From: M3007 sp035299505
Lineage (GTDB): Bacteria > Bacteroidota > Bacteroidia > Chitinophagales > Saprospiraceae
Direction: 5' to 3'
NCBI GenBank assembly: GCA_035299505.1
Contig: DATGWL010000087.1
Span: forward strand, 1 to 64,000
DNA: 64,000 bases
A program made the translations under genes and the position numbers. Shown here in pieces: positions 40,721 through 50,379 of this stretch; the first letter of the stretch is position 1, and every line of letters begins with the position of its first letter. The notes beneath the pieces were generated by a model. The model was not told the DNA's origin. It searched no databases and saw only the letters and a list, made by a program, of their open reading frames with translations.

Positions 40721-43222
40721 TTATTCAGCGTTGTTTGGTTCTTCCGTTGCTCCGTCTTCTATACCAGGTACTTCTTCAGCGGCTGCCACAACCGTTACAT
40801 CGGCAATAGAATCCGAGTCTTCCAGACGAATGAGTTTAACGCCCTGTGTGGCACGCCCCATCACGCGCAGTTCATCGGCTGCGGTGCGGATGGTAATACC
40901 GGAACTAGTGGTAATCATCAGGTCGTCGTTATCGGTAACGGTTTTAATAGCTACCAGATTACCTGTTTTTGGTGTGATATTGATAGTTTTCACCCCTTTG
41001 CCACCACGACTTTGCACGCGGTAATCTTCCAGTGCTGAACGTTTACCCATACCGTGTTCAGATACAACCAGGATGGAAGTAGTGGTATCTTCCGGATCAA
41101 TACAAACCATACCTACTACAGCGTCGCCGCCTTCATCATCTACCCAGATACCGCGTACACCGGCAGCCGTACGACCCATTGGGCGTACATCTTGTTCGTT
41201 GAAGCGAATGGCTTTACCACTTTGCACAGCCATAATCACTTCATTTTTGCCGTTGGTGAGCTTGGCTTCAATCAAGGCATCGCCTTCATTGATTTCGATG
41301 GCATTGATACCACCCTGGCGTGGACGGGAGTAAGCCTCCAGCAAGGTTTTCTTGATCTGGCCTCTGCGGGTACAGAAGGTGATGTAGTGGTTGTTGAGGA
41401 ATTCCTCATCGTCCAGTTTGCGCACAATGATGTAAGCGCGCACCTTGTCCTCTTTAGGGATATTCAACAGGTTTTGAATAACCCGACCGGCAGTAGCTTT
41501 TGCGCCTTCCGGAACTTCATAAACCTTAAGCCAGAAGCAACGGCCACTTTCGGTGAAAAGCAACAAAGTTTGGTGGGTGGTTGCCGTGAACATGTGTTCC
41601 ACAAAATCTTCGTCGCGTGTGCGTACGCCCTGCGCGCCCCTGCCGCCGCGCCCCTGGGCACGGTACTCGGAAATAGGTGTGCGCTTGATATAACCTGCGT
41701 GGCTGATGGTAATCACCACTTCCTCGTCTTCAATGAGGTCTTCGATGCTGATATCAGCCTCATCAATCTCTATGGAGGTGCGGCGTTCGTCGCCATAACG
41801 ATCCTTTATTTCCTGGGTTTCGCTTTTCACGATACCGCGTTGCAGTCCTTCGTCTGCCAGAATGGCCTTCAATTCGGCGATACGTTTCATCAACTCCTCG
41901 TACTCAAGCTTGATCTTGTCGCGCTCCAATCCTGTAAGCTGCTGCAAACGCATAGCAAGGATGGCTTTGGCCTGGATTTCAGTCAGACCAAATTTGGTCA
42001 TTAAGCCTTCGCGCGCTTCATCGGCATCTTTTGAGCCGCGAATGAGGGCAATTACCTCATCCAGATGATCCAGCGCGATGAGCAAACCTTCCAGGATATG
42101 CGCCCTTTCTTCGGCTTTCCGCAGCTCATATTTGGTGCGGCGAACGATCACATCGATTCGGAATTTTACAAACTCGTCGATTTGATCTTTCAGGTTCAGG
42201 GTACGCGGACGACCATTTACCAGCGCGATGTTATTGATTCCGTAGGATGTCTGCAAAGGAGTCAGTTTGAACAACTGGCTCAAAATAACATTTGCCGCAG
42301 CATCGCGTTTGATTTCAATAACCACCCGAACACCTTCGCGGTTAGACTGGTCGCTGACGTCGGAAATACCCAGAATACGTTTTTCATTCACCAGCTCTGC
42401 AATTTTTGCAATGAGCATGGCCTTGTTGATCTGGTAAGGGATTTCTGTGATGATGATACTTTCCCGACCTTTGGAATCAGTTTCAATTTCTGTTTTGGCG
42501 CGAACCACCACCCGGCCGCGACCGGTTCGGAAGCCTTCTTTTACGCCAGTCAAGCCGTAAATAATGCCTCCAGTGGGGAAGTCAGGCGCCTTCACGAACT
42601 GCATGAGTTCTTCCACATCAATCTCCGGATTATCTACTGCGGCAATGATGGCATCGCAAACCTCTGTGAGGTTGTGTGGCATCATATTGGTAGCCATACC
42701 CACCGCAATACCACTGGCGCCATTCACCAGCAGGTTGGGGAATTTGGTAGGCATTACACTGGGTTCTTCTAACGAATCGTCGAAATTCAATTGAAAATCA
42801 ACGGTATCCTTATCCAAATCACCCACAATTTCATCAGCTACCCGGCGAAAGCGAGCTTCTGTGTAACGCATGGCCGCAGGACTGTCGCCGTCCATGGAAC
42901 CAAAATTGCCTTGTCCGTCCACCAGTGGATAGCGGAGGCTCCATTCCTGAGCCATACGCACCATGGTATCATATACGGAGGCGTCGCCGTGCGGGTGGTA
43001 CTTACCCAATACTTCACCCACGATACGTGCGGATTTCTTGTATGGTTTGTTGTAGGCCAATCCCAAATCCAGCATTCCGTACAAAACACGGCGGTGAACG
43101 GGTTTTAAACCATCGCGCACATCAGGGAGTGCACGACTGACGATCACCGACATCGAATAGTCGATGTACGCGGTTTTTAGTTCGTCTTCAATGTTGATGG
43201 AAATAATTCTCGAATCTTGCAT
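40721..43222 (-). CDS. gyrA: DNA gyrase subunit A
   Basis: The DNA-cleaving subunit of gyrase, 833 residues. Catalytic Tyr is Y120 (AAMRYTEARF). The quinolone-determining region reads HPHGDASVYDT (76-86): the E. coli S83 position is A81, while the D87 position (D85) is kept. A normal GyrA box is present (QGRGGRG), with a second GyrA-box-like QSRGGKG in a later blade of the C-terminal propeller, confirming gyrase rather than topoisomerase IV. The C-terminus ends in an acidic tail (EDGATEEPNNAE). Preceded by a small membrane-protein gene (48 bp). Confidence 0.97.
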   Translation of the reverse strand: MQDSRIISINIEDELKTAYIDYSMSVIVSRALPDVRDGLKPVHRRVLYGMLDLGLAYNKPYKKSARIVGEVLGKYHPHGDASVYDTMVRMAQEWSLRYPLVDGQGNFGSMDGDSPAAMRYTEARFRRVADEIVGDLDKDTVDFQLNFDDSLEEPSVMPTKFPNLLVNGASGIAVGMATNMMPHNLTEVCDAIIAAVDNPEIDVEELMQFVKAPDFPTGGIIYGLTGVKEGFRTGRGRVVVRAKTEIETDSKGRESIIITEIPYQINKAMLIAKIAELVNEKRILGISDVSDQSNREGVRVVIEIKRDAAANVILSQLFKLTPLQTSYGINNIALVNGRPRTLNLKDQIDEFVKFRIDVIVRRTKYELRKAEERAHILEGLLIALDHLDEVIALIRGSKDADEAREGLMTKFGLTEIQAKAILAMRLQQLTGLERDKIKLEYEELMKRIAELKAILADEGLQRGIVKSETQEIKDRYGDERRTSIEIDEADISIEDLIEDEEVVITISHAGYIKRTPISEYRAQGRGGRGAQGVRTRDEDFVEHMFTATTHQTLLLFTESGRCFWLKVYEVPEGAKATAGRVIQNLLNIPKEDKVRAYIIVRKLDDEEFLNNHYITFCTRRGQIKKTLLEAYSRPRQGGINAIEINEGDALIEAKLTNGKNEVIMAVQSGKAIRFNEQDVRPMGRTAAGVRGIWVDDEGGDAVVGMVCIDPEDTTTSILVVSEHGMGKRSALEDYRVQSRGGKGVKTINITPKTGNLVAIKTVTDNDDLMITTSSGITIRTAADELRVMGRATQGVKLIRLEDSDSIADVTVVAAAEEVPGIEDGATEEPNNAE

Positions 43223-43270
43223 GTGCAGAGCTTAAACGCAATAGTAGATTTTCTGTCCGCTCAGAATGAG

Positions 43271-43453
43271 TCAGGCTTTATCATTTAATCGAATGGCGCG
43301 ATAAATCAGCAAACCAATACTGGATACTGTACTGACGGTTCCCAAAATGATCATTTCACTGGCCCCTTCCCAACTTTCAAGTTTGAAAAGTGCGCCAAAA
43401 AATGTGAGGGCAATGCCCACAAAGAGCAATGATAATGGGTAAACGAGTTTCAT
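43271..43453 (-). CDS. GldL-like small membrane protein
   Basis: A 60-residue protein with two transmembrane helices. The segment GALFKLESWEGASEMIILGT resembles the start of gliding-motility GldL proteins (FK..HWPGA motif), but the long cytoplasmic part of GldL is missing, so it is only GldL-like. It lies 48 bp upstream of gyrA and probably shares its transcript. Confidence 0.75.
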   Translation of the reverse strand: MKLVYPLSLLFVGIALTFFGALFKLESWEGASEMIILGTVSTVSSIGLLIYRAIRLNDKA

Positions 43454-43500
43454 CGGATGATGTAGATTTAGTGCTTGGGTAAAAAGGCTGATTCGCCGCG

Positions 43501-43508
43501 CGAAGATA
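43501..43508 (-). promoter_or_regulatory. Candidate -7 box (TATCTTCG variant)
   Basis: The minus strand reads TATCTTCG, one base from the consensus, 47 bases before the ATG at 43453. Likely promoter of the small gene and gyrA. Confidence 0.4.
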
Positions 43509-43586
43509 CGAATTATCCGCGTTTGATGCTGGGAAATGATGGCTTACTTATCCACATTTGGACGATTTTGATACTTTTTTTTCCCA

Positions 43587-44069
43587 TCAGGGAAGCGGTT
43601 CATTTCTGGGATAAATGGTCAATTCCTTGTAGGTAGTCAGGGAATCTGTTTCTCTCCTGAATTTCAGTTGATTTGCCTCTCCTAAAACGATTTCAGCGGT
43701 GGTAAAAACTTCGTTACCATCCAACAGATGGCCGCCAATGGTTTTGCCATCCGAATCAGACAGGGAGATATGCAGGTGCATACCATCCGGAGAAAGCGTA
43801 CCGACCAGAGAAACAATTTCCATTTTCTGCTCCAATCGCAAAGGCACTGTCTGGTTGGCCGGACGGATACATACCTTTTGTAAGCTTCCTACACAGGTGA
43901 TGATAAATCCGGCCTGCAATTGATGTGTTTTTGCGAATTTATCCAATTCCTGTTTCAAATCCTGGCCAGGAAGCAGACGGATTGCATGTATAGTCAGGGT
44001 ATCAGAAGATTTGGGCATAAGGCTACAACCAAAGCACAGAAGCAGGGTGAAGAAATAAAGTCGATTCAT
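43587..44069 (-). CDS. Lipoprotein with PPC (DUF296) domain
   Basis: A 160-residue protein. An N-terminal lipoprotein-type signal (FFTLLLCFGC, Cys15) precedes a PPC domain (about 25-150): LTIHAIRLLPGQDLKQELDK, GFIITCVGSL, then GMHLHISLSDSDGKTIGGHL and VFTTAEIVLGE. PPC domains are best known from plant AT-hook proteins and from cytoplasmic bacterial proteins; an exported lipidated form is unusual. The His-rich HLHISL/GGH motif could bind a metal (inference). Separated from the gyrA cluster by 133 bp. Confidence 0.85.
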   Translation of the reverse strand: MNRLYFFTLLLCFGCSLMPKSSDTLTIHAIRLLPGQDLKQELDKFAKTHQLQAGFIITCVGSLQKVCIRPANQTVPLRLEQKMEIVSLVGTLSPDGMHLHISLSDSDGKTIGGHLLDGNEVFTTAEIVLGEANQLKFRRETDSLTTYKELTIYPRNEPLP

Positions 44070-44153
44070 TCGTAACCGGAAAAATTAAGCGGGGCTGCAA
44101 ATTTCTCTATTTTTACCGCCCTTTCTGTTTCTATTTTTACCAAAAACAAAACC

Positions 44154-46502
44154 ATGAGAATGAGCCTGAATCGCTTTACCCTTCCTAACCTTTTTGCTTT
44201 TTTGCTCTTTTCCATTCAAATTTACGGACAAAACGCCACTATTAAAGGCGCTATAACGGATGCGCTCACTGGTGAAGCACTCTTGGGCGCAACAGTTAAA
44301 TCCGGCACCTCCGGAACGGCTACCGATGCGAATGGCAATTTTTCCATCAGTCTGGCAGCTGGCAGTTATGAAATTACCGCCAGCTATATAGGCTACACCT
44401 CCAAAACCACTACCGTTCGTGTTGCAGCCGGTGAAACCCGACAACTGGACTTTAAACTGGATAACGCCGATAACCTGTTGCAAACAGCTACTGTTACAGC
44501 CGGCAAATTTGAAAAACCACTCGGCGAGGTTACCGTCTCCATGGACGTTATCAAACCTAAACTGATTGAAAATACCAATACAACCTCGGTAGACGAGGTT
44601 CTGGTAAAAGTGCCCGGCGTAACCATTATTGACGGCCAGGCAAGTATTCGGGGCGGCGCAGGCTTTTCCTACGGCGCCGGCACCAGGGTTTTGATACTGG
44701 TAGACGATATCCCGGCACTTCAACCGGATGCCGGTTTACCCAACTGGGACGATTTCCCGGTGGAAAATATCTCTCAACTGGAGGTATTGAAAGGCGCCGC
44801 ATCGGCCCTGTATGGCTCATCTGCCATGAACGGTATCATCAATATTCGCACCGGTTTTGCCAAAGACAAACCTGAAACCAATGCAGCCTTCTTTACCAAA
44901 GTGTGGGGCGACCCAAAAGATCCGGTTAAAAAATGGTGGGGAACCGATAGTTCCGGTATTCTTCAACCCATAGAAACCGGCTTTAGCTTTGCCCACAGGC
45001 AAAAATTCAATAAACTGGATTTTGTACTCGGCGCTTACGGACTTTATCGCGACAGTTACAACCGGGATACCTACAGCCGTTACGGCCGAATCACACCAAA
45101 TCTCCGGTATCGGGTAAACGACCGGCTGACACTGGGCCTAAATTCCAATATCAATTTCGGTCGCAGCGGAAGCTTTTTCATTTGGGGCGGAGCGGATACC
45201 CTGGCCATGCAGGCCGGCGTAGGTTCCGCGTCGTATACCAAAGGCCGGCTGCGGTTTAATATTGACCCGAACTTGCAATATTTCGACCGTTTTGGCAACC
45301 GACACAAGATTTTAAGCCGGTATTTCTACATCCACAACAACAACTCCGGCAATCAGAGCAATGATAGCCGCTTATACTACGGGGAGTATCAGTTCCAGCG
45401 ACCAATGGAAAACATTGGCCTTGTGCTTACTACCGGAGTTGTAGGTATGTACAATACCGTGGATGCAGAAATCTACAGCAATGCTTCCTTCACGGCCCGC
45501 AACCTGGCCGGATACCTCCAGCTGGATTATAAAGCTTTTGATCGATTAAACCTTTCTGCCGGAGTACGTTATGAGCAAAATGTACAAAAAAGCCCGGACA
45601 GCCTGTTTTTCCGCAATAGTCTGCTGGGCGTTATCCCGAATGGCGAAACCAGGGAAGCCAAACCAGTGTATCGCCTGGGCGCCAACTTCCAGGCAGCAAA
45701 AGCTACCTACCTGAGGGCATCACTGGGCCAGGGCTACCGTTATCCAACTATTGCTGAGAAGTTTGTGAGCACCGATTTCGGTGTGGGCAATTCCGTTATT
45801 CCCAACCCATATCTGGTGTCTGAAACCGGCTGGACAGCCGAGGTGGGCTTGAAACAGGGTTTCCGCATTGGAAGCTGGCAAGGCTATGCTGATGTAACGG
45901 GATTTGTGTCGGAATATCAAAAAATGATGGAATTTGTACTGGATACCATCTTTTTTGATTTCACAGCCAGCCCTCCTGCATTATCCGCGCTTTTTCAATC
46001 GCAGAATACAGGAGATACCCGTATCACCGGCTGGGAAGTTTCAGTACTTGGCCAGGGTAAACTTGGCCCTGGAACTTTATCGCTTCTTGCCGGTTTTACC
46101 CATACAGATCCTAGATACAAAGAGTTTAGCGACTCACTTCGGATCAATGTTTACAAGGCATCAGACACTACCAACGTGCTTAAATATCGATTCCGCAACA
46201 CCTTCAAAATTGATGCAGAGTACACAGTAGAGGACTTGTCTGTGGGCGTTTCCACCCAATACAACAGCCATATGCAATCTATAGATGCCATTTTTGAATA
46301 TGGTTTGCCTGGTGTAAACAAGTTCCGGACAGCCAACAACAAAGGATTTACCCTGGTAGACCTTCGGGCGTCCTACAAACTAAATAAACACTTGAAAATC
46401 AGCGCCTTGTGTGGAAACCTGCTGAACCAGGAATACACCGTTCGGCCGGCTTTACTGGAAGGACCACGCAATTACACCTTACGCCTGGACTGGCAAATGT
46501 AA
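44154..46502 (+). CDS. TonB-dependent outer-membrane receptor
   Basis: A 782-residue outer-membrane receptor. Signal peptide about 1-25 (a second ATG lies two codons in). A CarboxypepD_reg-like domain (about 26-105; ATIKGAITDALTGEALLGAT) precedes the plug (about 120-235; VDEVLVKVPGVTIIDGQASI, GAGTRVLILVDDIP, LEVLKGAASALYGSSAMNGI), followed by a 22-strand-type barrel ending LRLDWQM. The ligand cannot be read from the sequence; no SusD-like partner is adjacent, so a siderophore, metal or vitamin is more likely than a polysaccharide. Confidence 0.95.
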   Translation: MRMSLNRFTLPNLFAFLLFSIQIYGQNATIKGAITDALTGEALLGATVKSGTSGTATDANGNFSISLAAGSYEITASYIGYTSKTTTVRVAAGETRQLDFKLDNADNLLQTATVTAGKFEKPLGEVTVSMDVIKPKLIENTNTTSVDEVLVKVPGVTIIDGQASIRGGAGFSYGAGTRVLILVDDIPALQPDAGLPNWDDFPVENISQLEVLKGAASALYGSSAMNGIINIRTGFAKDKPETNAAFFTKVWGDPKDPVKKWWGTDSSGILQPIETGFSFAHRQKFNKLDFVLGAYGLYRDSYNRDTYSRYGRITPNLRYRVNDRLTLGLNSNINFGRSGSFFIWGGADTLAMQAGVGSASYTKGRLRFNIDPNLQYFDRFGNRHKILSRYFYIHNNNSGNQSNDSRLYYGEYQFQRPMENIGLVLTTGVVGMYNTVDAEIYSNASFTARNLAGYLQLDYKAFDRLNLSAGVRYEQNVQKSPDSLFFRNSLLGVIPNGETREAKPVYRLGANFQAAKATYLRASLGQGYRYPTIAEKFVSTDFGVGNSVIPNPYLVSETGWTAEVGLKQGFRIGSWQGYADVTGFVSEYQKMMEFVLDTIFFDFTASPPALSALFQSQNTGDTRITGWEVSVLGQGKLGPGTLSLLAGFTHTDPRYKEFSDSLRINVYKASDTTNVLKYRFRNTFKIDAEYTVEDLSVGVSTQYNSHMQSIDAIFEYGLPGVNKFRTANNKGFTLVDLRASYKLNKHLKISALCGNLLNQEYTVRPALLEGPRNYTLRLDWQM

Positions 46503-46529
46503 CCAGTTGAGTACCTGTTTTTGGGAGAT

Positions 46530-47921
46530 ATGTACGCAATCATAGACGTTGAAACAACCGGAGGAACCGCCCGCTACGAGCGCATTACCGAAATAGCCAT
46601 TGTGGTGCACGATGGCGAGCGCGTGGTAGATACTTTTGCCACACTGCTTAATCCGGAACGCAGCATCCCCTGGCAAATCACCCAACTAACAGGCATCACA
46701 GATCAGATGGTAGCCAAGGCGCCCAAATTCTTTGAGGTTGCCAAAAGAATTGTGGAACTGACAGAAGGTAAAATCTTTGTGGCACACAATGTCAACTTTG
46801 ATTACTCCTTCGTTCGCGAAGAATTTATGCGCCTTGGCTACGATTTTCAGCGCAAACAGCTTTGTACGGTACGGTTATCAAGAAAAGTGTTTCCAGGCTT
46901 GCCCAGCTACAGTTTGAGCAACCTGAAAAGACACTTCAATATCCACGCAGATAAAAGTCACCGGGCGCTGGACGACACGCTGGCTACCACCCGACTTTTT
47001 GAGCTGATTTTGGCAGAACAGGAAGGCAAGGGCAAGGTAAAACAGTTGGTTAATCACGTTGTAAAAGAAACCAAACTCCCGCCTGCAATAACCCTCGACC
47101 GGCTGCATGATGTGCCAGAGCAGTGTGGTGTGTATTATTTTCACAATGCCGCCGGGAATGTCATCTATGTGGGCAAAAGTTTAAACATCCGCAAAAGATT
47201 GTTCGAACATTTTGCAGATCAAACCCCGAAAGGAGAAAAACTTAGAACCGGTGTTGCTGATGTGAGCTGGGAAGTAACCGGGAGCGAACTGGTTGCCCTG
47301 TTGCATGAGAGCGCAGAAATCAAACGTTTGTTGCCTCCGGTAAATCGGGCGCAACGAACCCGCCAATACGCCGGTGCGATTTATGCTTACACAGATCTTA
47401 ATGGTTATAAAAACCTGGTTTTTGGAAAAAACACAGCCAAAAACGCTAAAAACCTGGAGCTTGTAGCGGAGTTCCCTAAAACAGACAATGCGCGCAATTA
47501 CCTGCAGGCGCTCGTGTACCAGCACGAGCTTTGCCACCGGTTGACTCATCTGGATGCCTCTGAACAGGCTTGTTTTCACTATAAAATTAAAAAATGCCTG
47601 GGCGCCTGCGTAGGTGAAGAAGCTGCTGAAACCTACAACGAACGAGTGGAGATAGCTATCAGGCAGGTTTCCAAACGCCTGAGTGGCAATTTTTTCTTTA
47701 TCGAAAAAGGGCGCACTGACGCTGAAGTGGCCATAGTTGGGGTAAAAAACGGAAAATATATGGGCTTTGGATTTGTGGATGTAGAACAGGGCGACCAAAC
47801 CGTTTCCGCCTTGCTGGAAGTGTTAACAAGCACGTACAATGACCCGGATGCCCCTCGTATCATCCTGAATTACGTTGAAAAAAGACCTAAAGGCATCCGA
47901 CGCTGGGATGATCAGGAGTGA
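46530..47921 (+). CDS. DEDDh exonuclease fused to GIY-YIG (Cho/UvrC-like) nuclease
   Basis: A 463-residue protein. Residues 1-170 form a DnaQ/epsilon-like 3'-5' exonuclease: D6 and E8 (YAIIDVETTGG), VAHNVNFDYSF, and HRALDDTLAT near 147-156 (DEDDh type). Residues about 195-275 are a GIY-YIG domain (CGVYYFHNAAGNVIYVGKSL, NIRKRLFEHF). The last part has a UvrC-like Cys segment (ACFHYKIKKCLGACVGEE). It resembles Cho/UvrC relatives that nick damaged DNA 3' to a lesion. The ATG at 46530 was preferred over an upstream TTG. It lies 27 bp behind the TonB receptor. Confidence 0.92.
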   Translation: MYAIIDVETTGGTARYERITEIAIVVHDGERVVDTFATLLNPERSIPWQITQLTGITDQMVAKAPKFFEVAKRIVELTEGKIFVAHNVNFDYSFVREEFMRLGYDFQRKQLCTVRLSRKVFPGLPSYSLSNLKRHFNIHADKSHRALDDTLATTRLFELILAEQEGKGKVKQLVNHVVKETKLPPAITLDRLHDVPEQCGVYYFHNAAGNVIYVGKSLNIRKRLFEHFADQTPKGEKLRTGVADVSWEVTGSELVALLHESAEIKRLLPPVNRAQRTRQYAGAIYAYTDLNGYKNLVFGKNTAKNAKNLELVAEFPKTDNARNYLQALVYQHELCHRLTHLDASEQACFHYKIKKCLGACVGEEAAETYNERVEIAIRQVSKRLSGNFFFIEKGRTDAEVAIVGVKNGKYMGFGFVDVEQGDQTVSALLEVLTSTYNDPDAPRIILNYVEKRPKGIRRWDDQE

Positions 47922-47925
47922 TCAA

Positions 47926-49845
47926 TCAGTTGTTTTTACCAAACTGATAAGCCAGACCAAATCTCCAGCTTCTGCCCGGCATAGGACGATACCTGAAAAT
48001 TTCGTATCGTGTGTTCCAGAGGTTTTCGCAGCGAATATCCAGAATCAATCGTTGTTTAAACCAGCTGCTGGAAGCCATTAGTGTACCTGTGGTAAAGCCT
48101 GGCAATGGTTTTCCAACCACATCAGGTCTTTTTCCAGTGATCTGCTGCAGATAAGTCAGTGAGAAGTTTTGGTACCTCACACTGAGGTTGTTTCCGCCAG
48201 AAAACCGGGAAGTGTACGGCAATTGTTTGCCCAATACATTTTCAGAACCACCATAAACAGCCACATGGGTAGTGGCCGACCATTGCCATCTGCTTGACAA
48301 TGATAGGGATACCTCATCCCACTGCTCCTGCCAGCTGAATGTACCCTCCAGTCCCCTACCCCACACTTTTCGGAGGTTTCCGGGCCTGAACAAACCTGTT
48401 TCGTCTGGCTGCCAGAGAATCCAATCGTCTACCAGCATATGGTACATTCTGATTCCTGCCGAAACTGATTGGTGTGGCAACTCCCAGCCCAGATCGGCAG
48501 ACCAGCCTTGTTCCGGTTTTAGGTTGATATTGCCCAAATTGCGCCAATAACGGTCGTTTAGGGTGGGAAGGTTAAAGTTTCGGGCAATGTGCATTTGGAT
48601 AGCGCCAGCTTTACCTAATCCATAAACAGCTCCCAGAGATCCGCTGAATGGAGCAGCCTGAGCTTCGGCATATTCCTGCCTCAGCAAAAGCGCACCACTG
48701 AATTTCCCAATTCGCCAGGCGCCCATACCATAGGCAGACAACCGTGTTTGTCCGAACCACCTGGTGCTGTCGGAATAACCATCAACCTGCACCCACTGAT
48801 GCATGGCATTGGCTCCGGTTTTCCAGGAGACAAACTTTTGTTTCCAGTTATATTCAGTGGTCCAGATAAGTTGACGCGATTTACTGGTATCAGTATCGCC
48901 ACTGAGGTGAAAGGCCAGATTATCTTGTAAGTAGGCCAGTTTGGTGTGCAGGGCGCCGCGGGTGGCAGTTTTGGCATCCCAATGCAGAACAAACCTGTTG
49001 GAACAATCTGTCTGCCAGGTATTTTTAGGAGCTTCGGTGCTGGATGGCGGCAATTCCCTGTAGGCCTGCTGGCGCCAGTAAGAAGTACCCAAGGTATGGA
49101 CGGGATTTATTTTCCAGCTATTAAATTGCTGAAGATCAAACTTTTGTAGCGCATTATTAGGTTGTTTAGCAGGATAAAACCTGCCATCCAACCCTTGCTT
49201 GGGAAAGGTAAAATCGTTTTCAGCCCATACTTGCATCATCCTTGCTGTACTGCTGAGACGCGTTCCACTCCAACCCAACTCAGCGCCAGCTTCCCACCTG
49301 CCGAAGCTGCCAGCAGCAGATTGTATACTCCCTTCCCAGCCGTGTCCCGGGCCTGGGATACCTTGATTGACTTTTACACTTCCCCCCATGGCCCCGCTAC
49401 TTTGAAAGGCACTTTGACCGCCAAATTGAACATCTAAATGATCTGTAGGCCAGACAGGCACAAGAGAGGCATCCATGACGCCATTCATGGGGCTTAACAG
49501 GTTAATTCCGTTCCAAAAAACAGGAGTTCTGTTTGGGCCGGCTCCACGGATAGAAAGTGTGGATAATACGCCAGGGCCATTACTGCGCACATCGAAGGCA
49601 TTTTCCCAGAGTAATCTGTCGGCCAGGGAAACGGCCATGTGTTGTGGAATGGAATCCGGCCTCCAGGTAGCATAACCGCGTAATTCCGGCTGGCGGTTCA
49701 GTACCAACAATTCTGGTAAGGTTTTCCCGGGCAGGGAATCAGGAGCAGGAAGAGGGCTTTGAGCAGACAGAGTTGAACTCAGCAACTGGAGCACCAGACA
49801 TAATGCGGGAATCTGCCCTGGTTTAAATCTGGCAGATTTCCTCAT
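47926..49845 (-). CDS. BtuB-like TonB-dependent receptor
   Basis: A 639-residue outer-membrane receptor without a carboxypeptidase-like domain. The start at 49845 (MRKSARFKPGQIPALCLVLQ) gives a signal peptide ending near LSAQS; ATGs at 49860 and 49866 are alternatives. The plug (about 35-150) contains STLSIRGAGPNRTPVFWNGI and VQFGGQSAFQSSGAMGG. The barrel ends SWRFGLAYQFGKNN. It resembles vitamin B12-type receptors. No cobalamin riboswitch is visible. The start overlaps the upstream peroxiredoxin-like gene by 23 bp. Convergent with the gene ending at 47921. Confidence 0.9.
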   Translation of the reverse strand: MRKSARFKPGQIPALCLVLQLLSSTLSAQSPLPAPDSLPGKTLPELLVLNRQPELRGYATWRPDSIPQHMAVSLADRLLWENAFDVRSNGPGVLSTLSIRGAGPNRTPVFWNGINLLSPMNGVMDASLVPVWPTDHLDVQFGGQSAFQSSGAMGGSVKVNQGIPGPGHGWEGSIQSAAGSFGRWEAGAELGWSGTRLSSTARMMQVWAENDFTFPKQGLDGRFYPAKQPNNALQKFDLQQFNSWKINPVHTLGTSYWRQQAYRELPPSSTEAPKNTWQTDCSNRFVLHWDAKTATRGALHTKLAYLQDNLAFHLSGDTDTSKSRQLIWTTEYNWKQKFVSWKTGANAMHQWVQVDGYSDSTRWFGQTRLSAYGMGAWRIGKFSGALLLRQEYAEAQAAPFSGSLGAVYGLGKAGAIQMHIARNFNLPTLNDRYWRNLGNINLKPEQGWSADLGWELPHQSVSAGIRMYHMLVDDWILWQPDETGLFRPGNLRKVWGRGLEGTFSWQEQWDEVSLSLSSRWQWSATTHVAVYGGSENVLGKQLPYTSRFSGGNNLSVRYQNFSLTYLQQITGKRPDVVGKPLPGFTTGTLMASSSWFKQRLILDIRCENLWNTRYEIFRYRPMPGRSWRFGLAYQFGKNN

Positions 49846-50350
49846 AATCCGGGCGGTCATGCGCATAACGATGTATGTAGGAGCGAATAGTTTCGCCTTT
49901 GTGCAGAACAAAAACCCCGGGCATCTGAAAGCCATCGCCTAGATCGGGTGTTTCCAATTCGGCGCCATGACCTTCCAGTACACTGGCCTGGAATCCACGT
50001 ATCCAGTTCATCAGGCCAAACAATTGTTGGGGTGTGCCCCTGGCCAAACCAAATAACTGGTAAAAGCGCTTATCGGGATCAGAGATGTGATCTACTGGGA
50101 AAAGTTTATATTTTTTGAAGAATTTTTCGGCAGTTGACAGCGTGGGGGCCATATGCACGAAGACCACCCTGATACCCTTGTCTTCAAAAATTTTACGGCG
50201 TTGCGCCACATCACTAATGGCCTCACGGCAAAAAGAGCAGCCGAAAAAGCGCAAAAAAATCAGCATGACAGGCTGCTTTTCAGTCATTTCAGCCAACGAC
50301 TCACCCGTGGTGGCCGAGGTCATTTCACTCCAAAATGAGGGCGCCTGCAT
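49823..50350 (-). CDS. AhpC/TSA-like thioredoxin-fold protein
   Basis: A 175-residue cytoplasmic redox-fold protein of the peroxiredoxin-like (AhpC-TSA_2) type. C38 and C41 in FFGCSFCREA form a CxxC where peroxiredoxins have a single Cys. Further family features are VVFVHMAPTLSTAEKFFKKY and GVFVLHKGETIRSYIH. Likely a thiol reductase or peroxidase; substrate unknown. It overlaps the downstream BtuB-like gene by 23 bp. Confidence 0.88.
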   Translation of the reverse strand: MQAPSFWSEMTSATTGESLAEMTEKQPVMLIFLRFFGCSFCREAISDVAQRRKIFEDKGIRVVFVHMAPTLSTAEKFFKKYKLFPVDHISDPDKRFYQLFGLARGTPQQLFGLMNWIRGFQASVLEGHGAELETPDLGDGFQMPGVFVLHKGETIRSYIHRYAHDRPDYEEICQI

Positions 50351-50379
50351 GTGCGTAATGAATTGTGAACGAAATAGGA

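Noticed and set aside
41054..42004. Plus-strand frame of 316 codons inside gyrA
   Set aside because: It lies wholly antisense to a clear gyrA and encodes nothing recognisable.
43560..43580. Hairpin next to a run of T before the PPC lipoprotein stop
   Set aside because: The stem is only four bases and the T-run is on the wrong side for the minus-strand gene.
47926..49845. Cobalamin riboswitch upstream of the BtuB-like receptor
   Set aside because: The start overlaps the preceding gene and no B12-box-like or multi-stem leader is visible.
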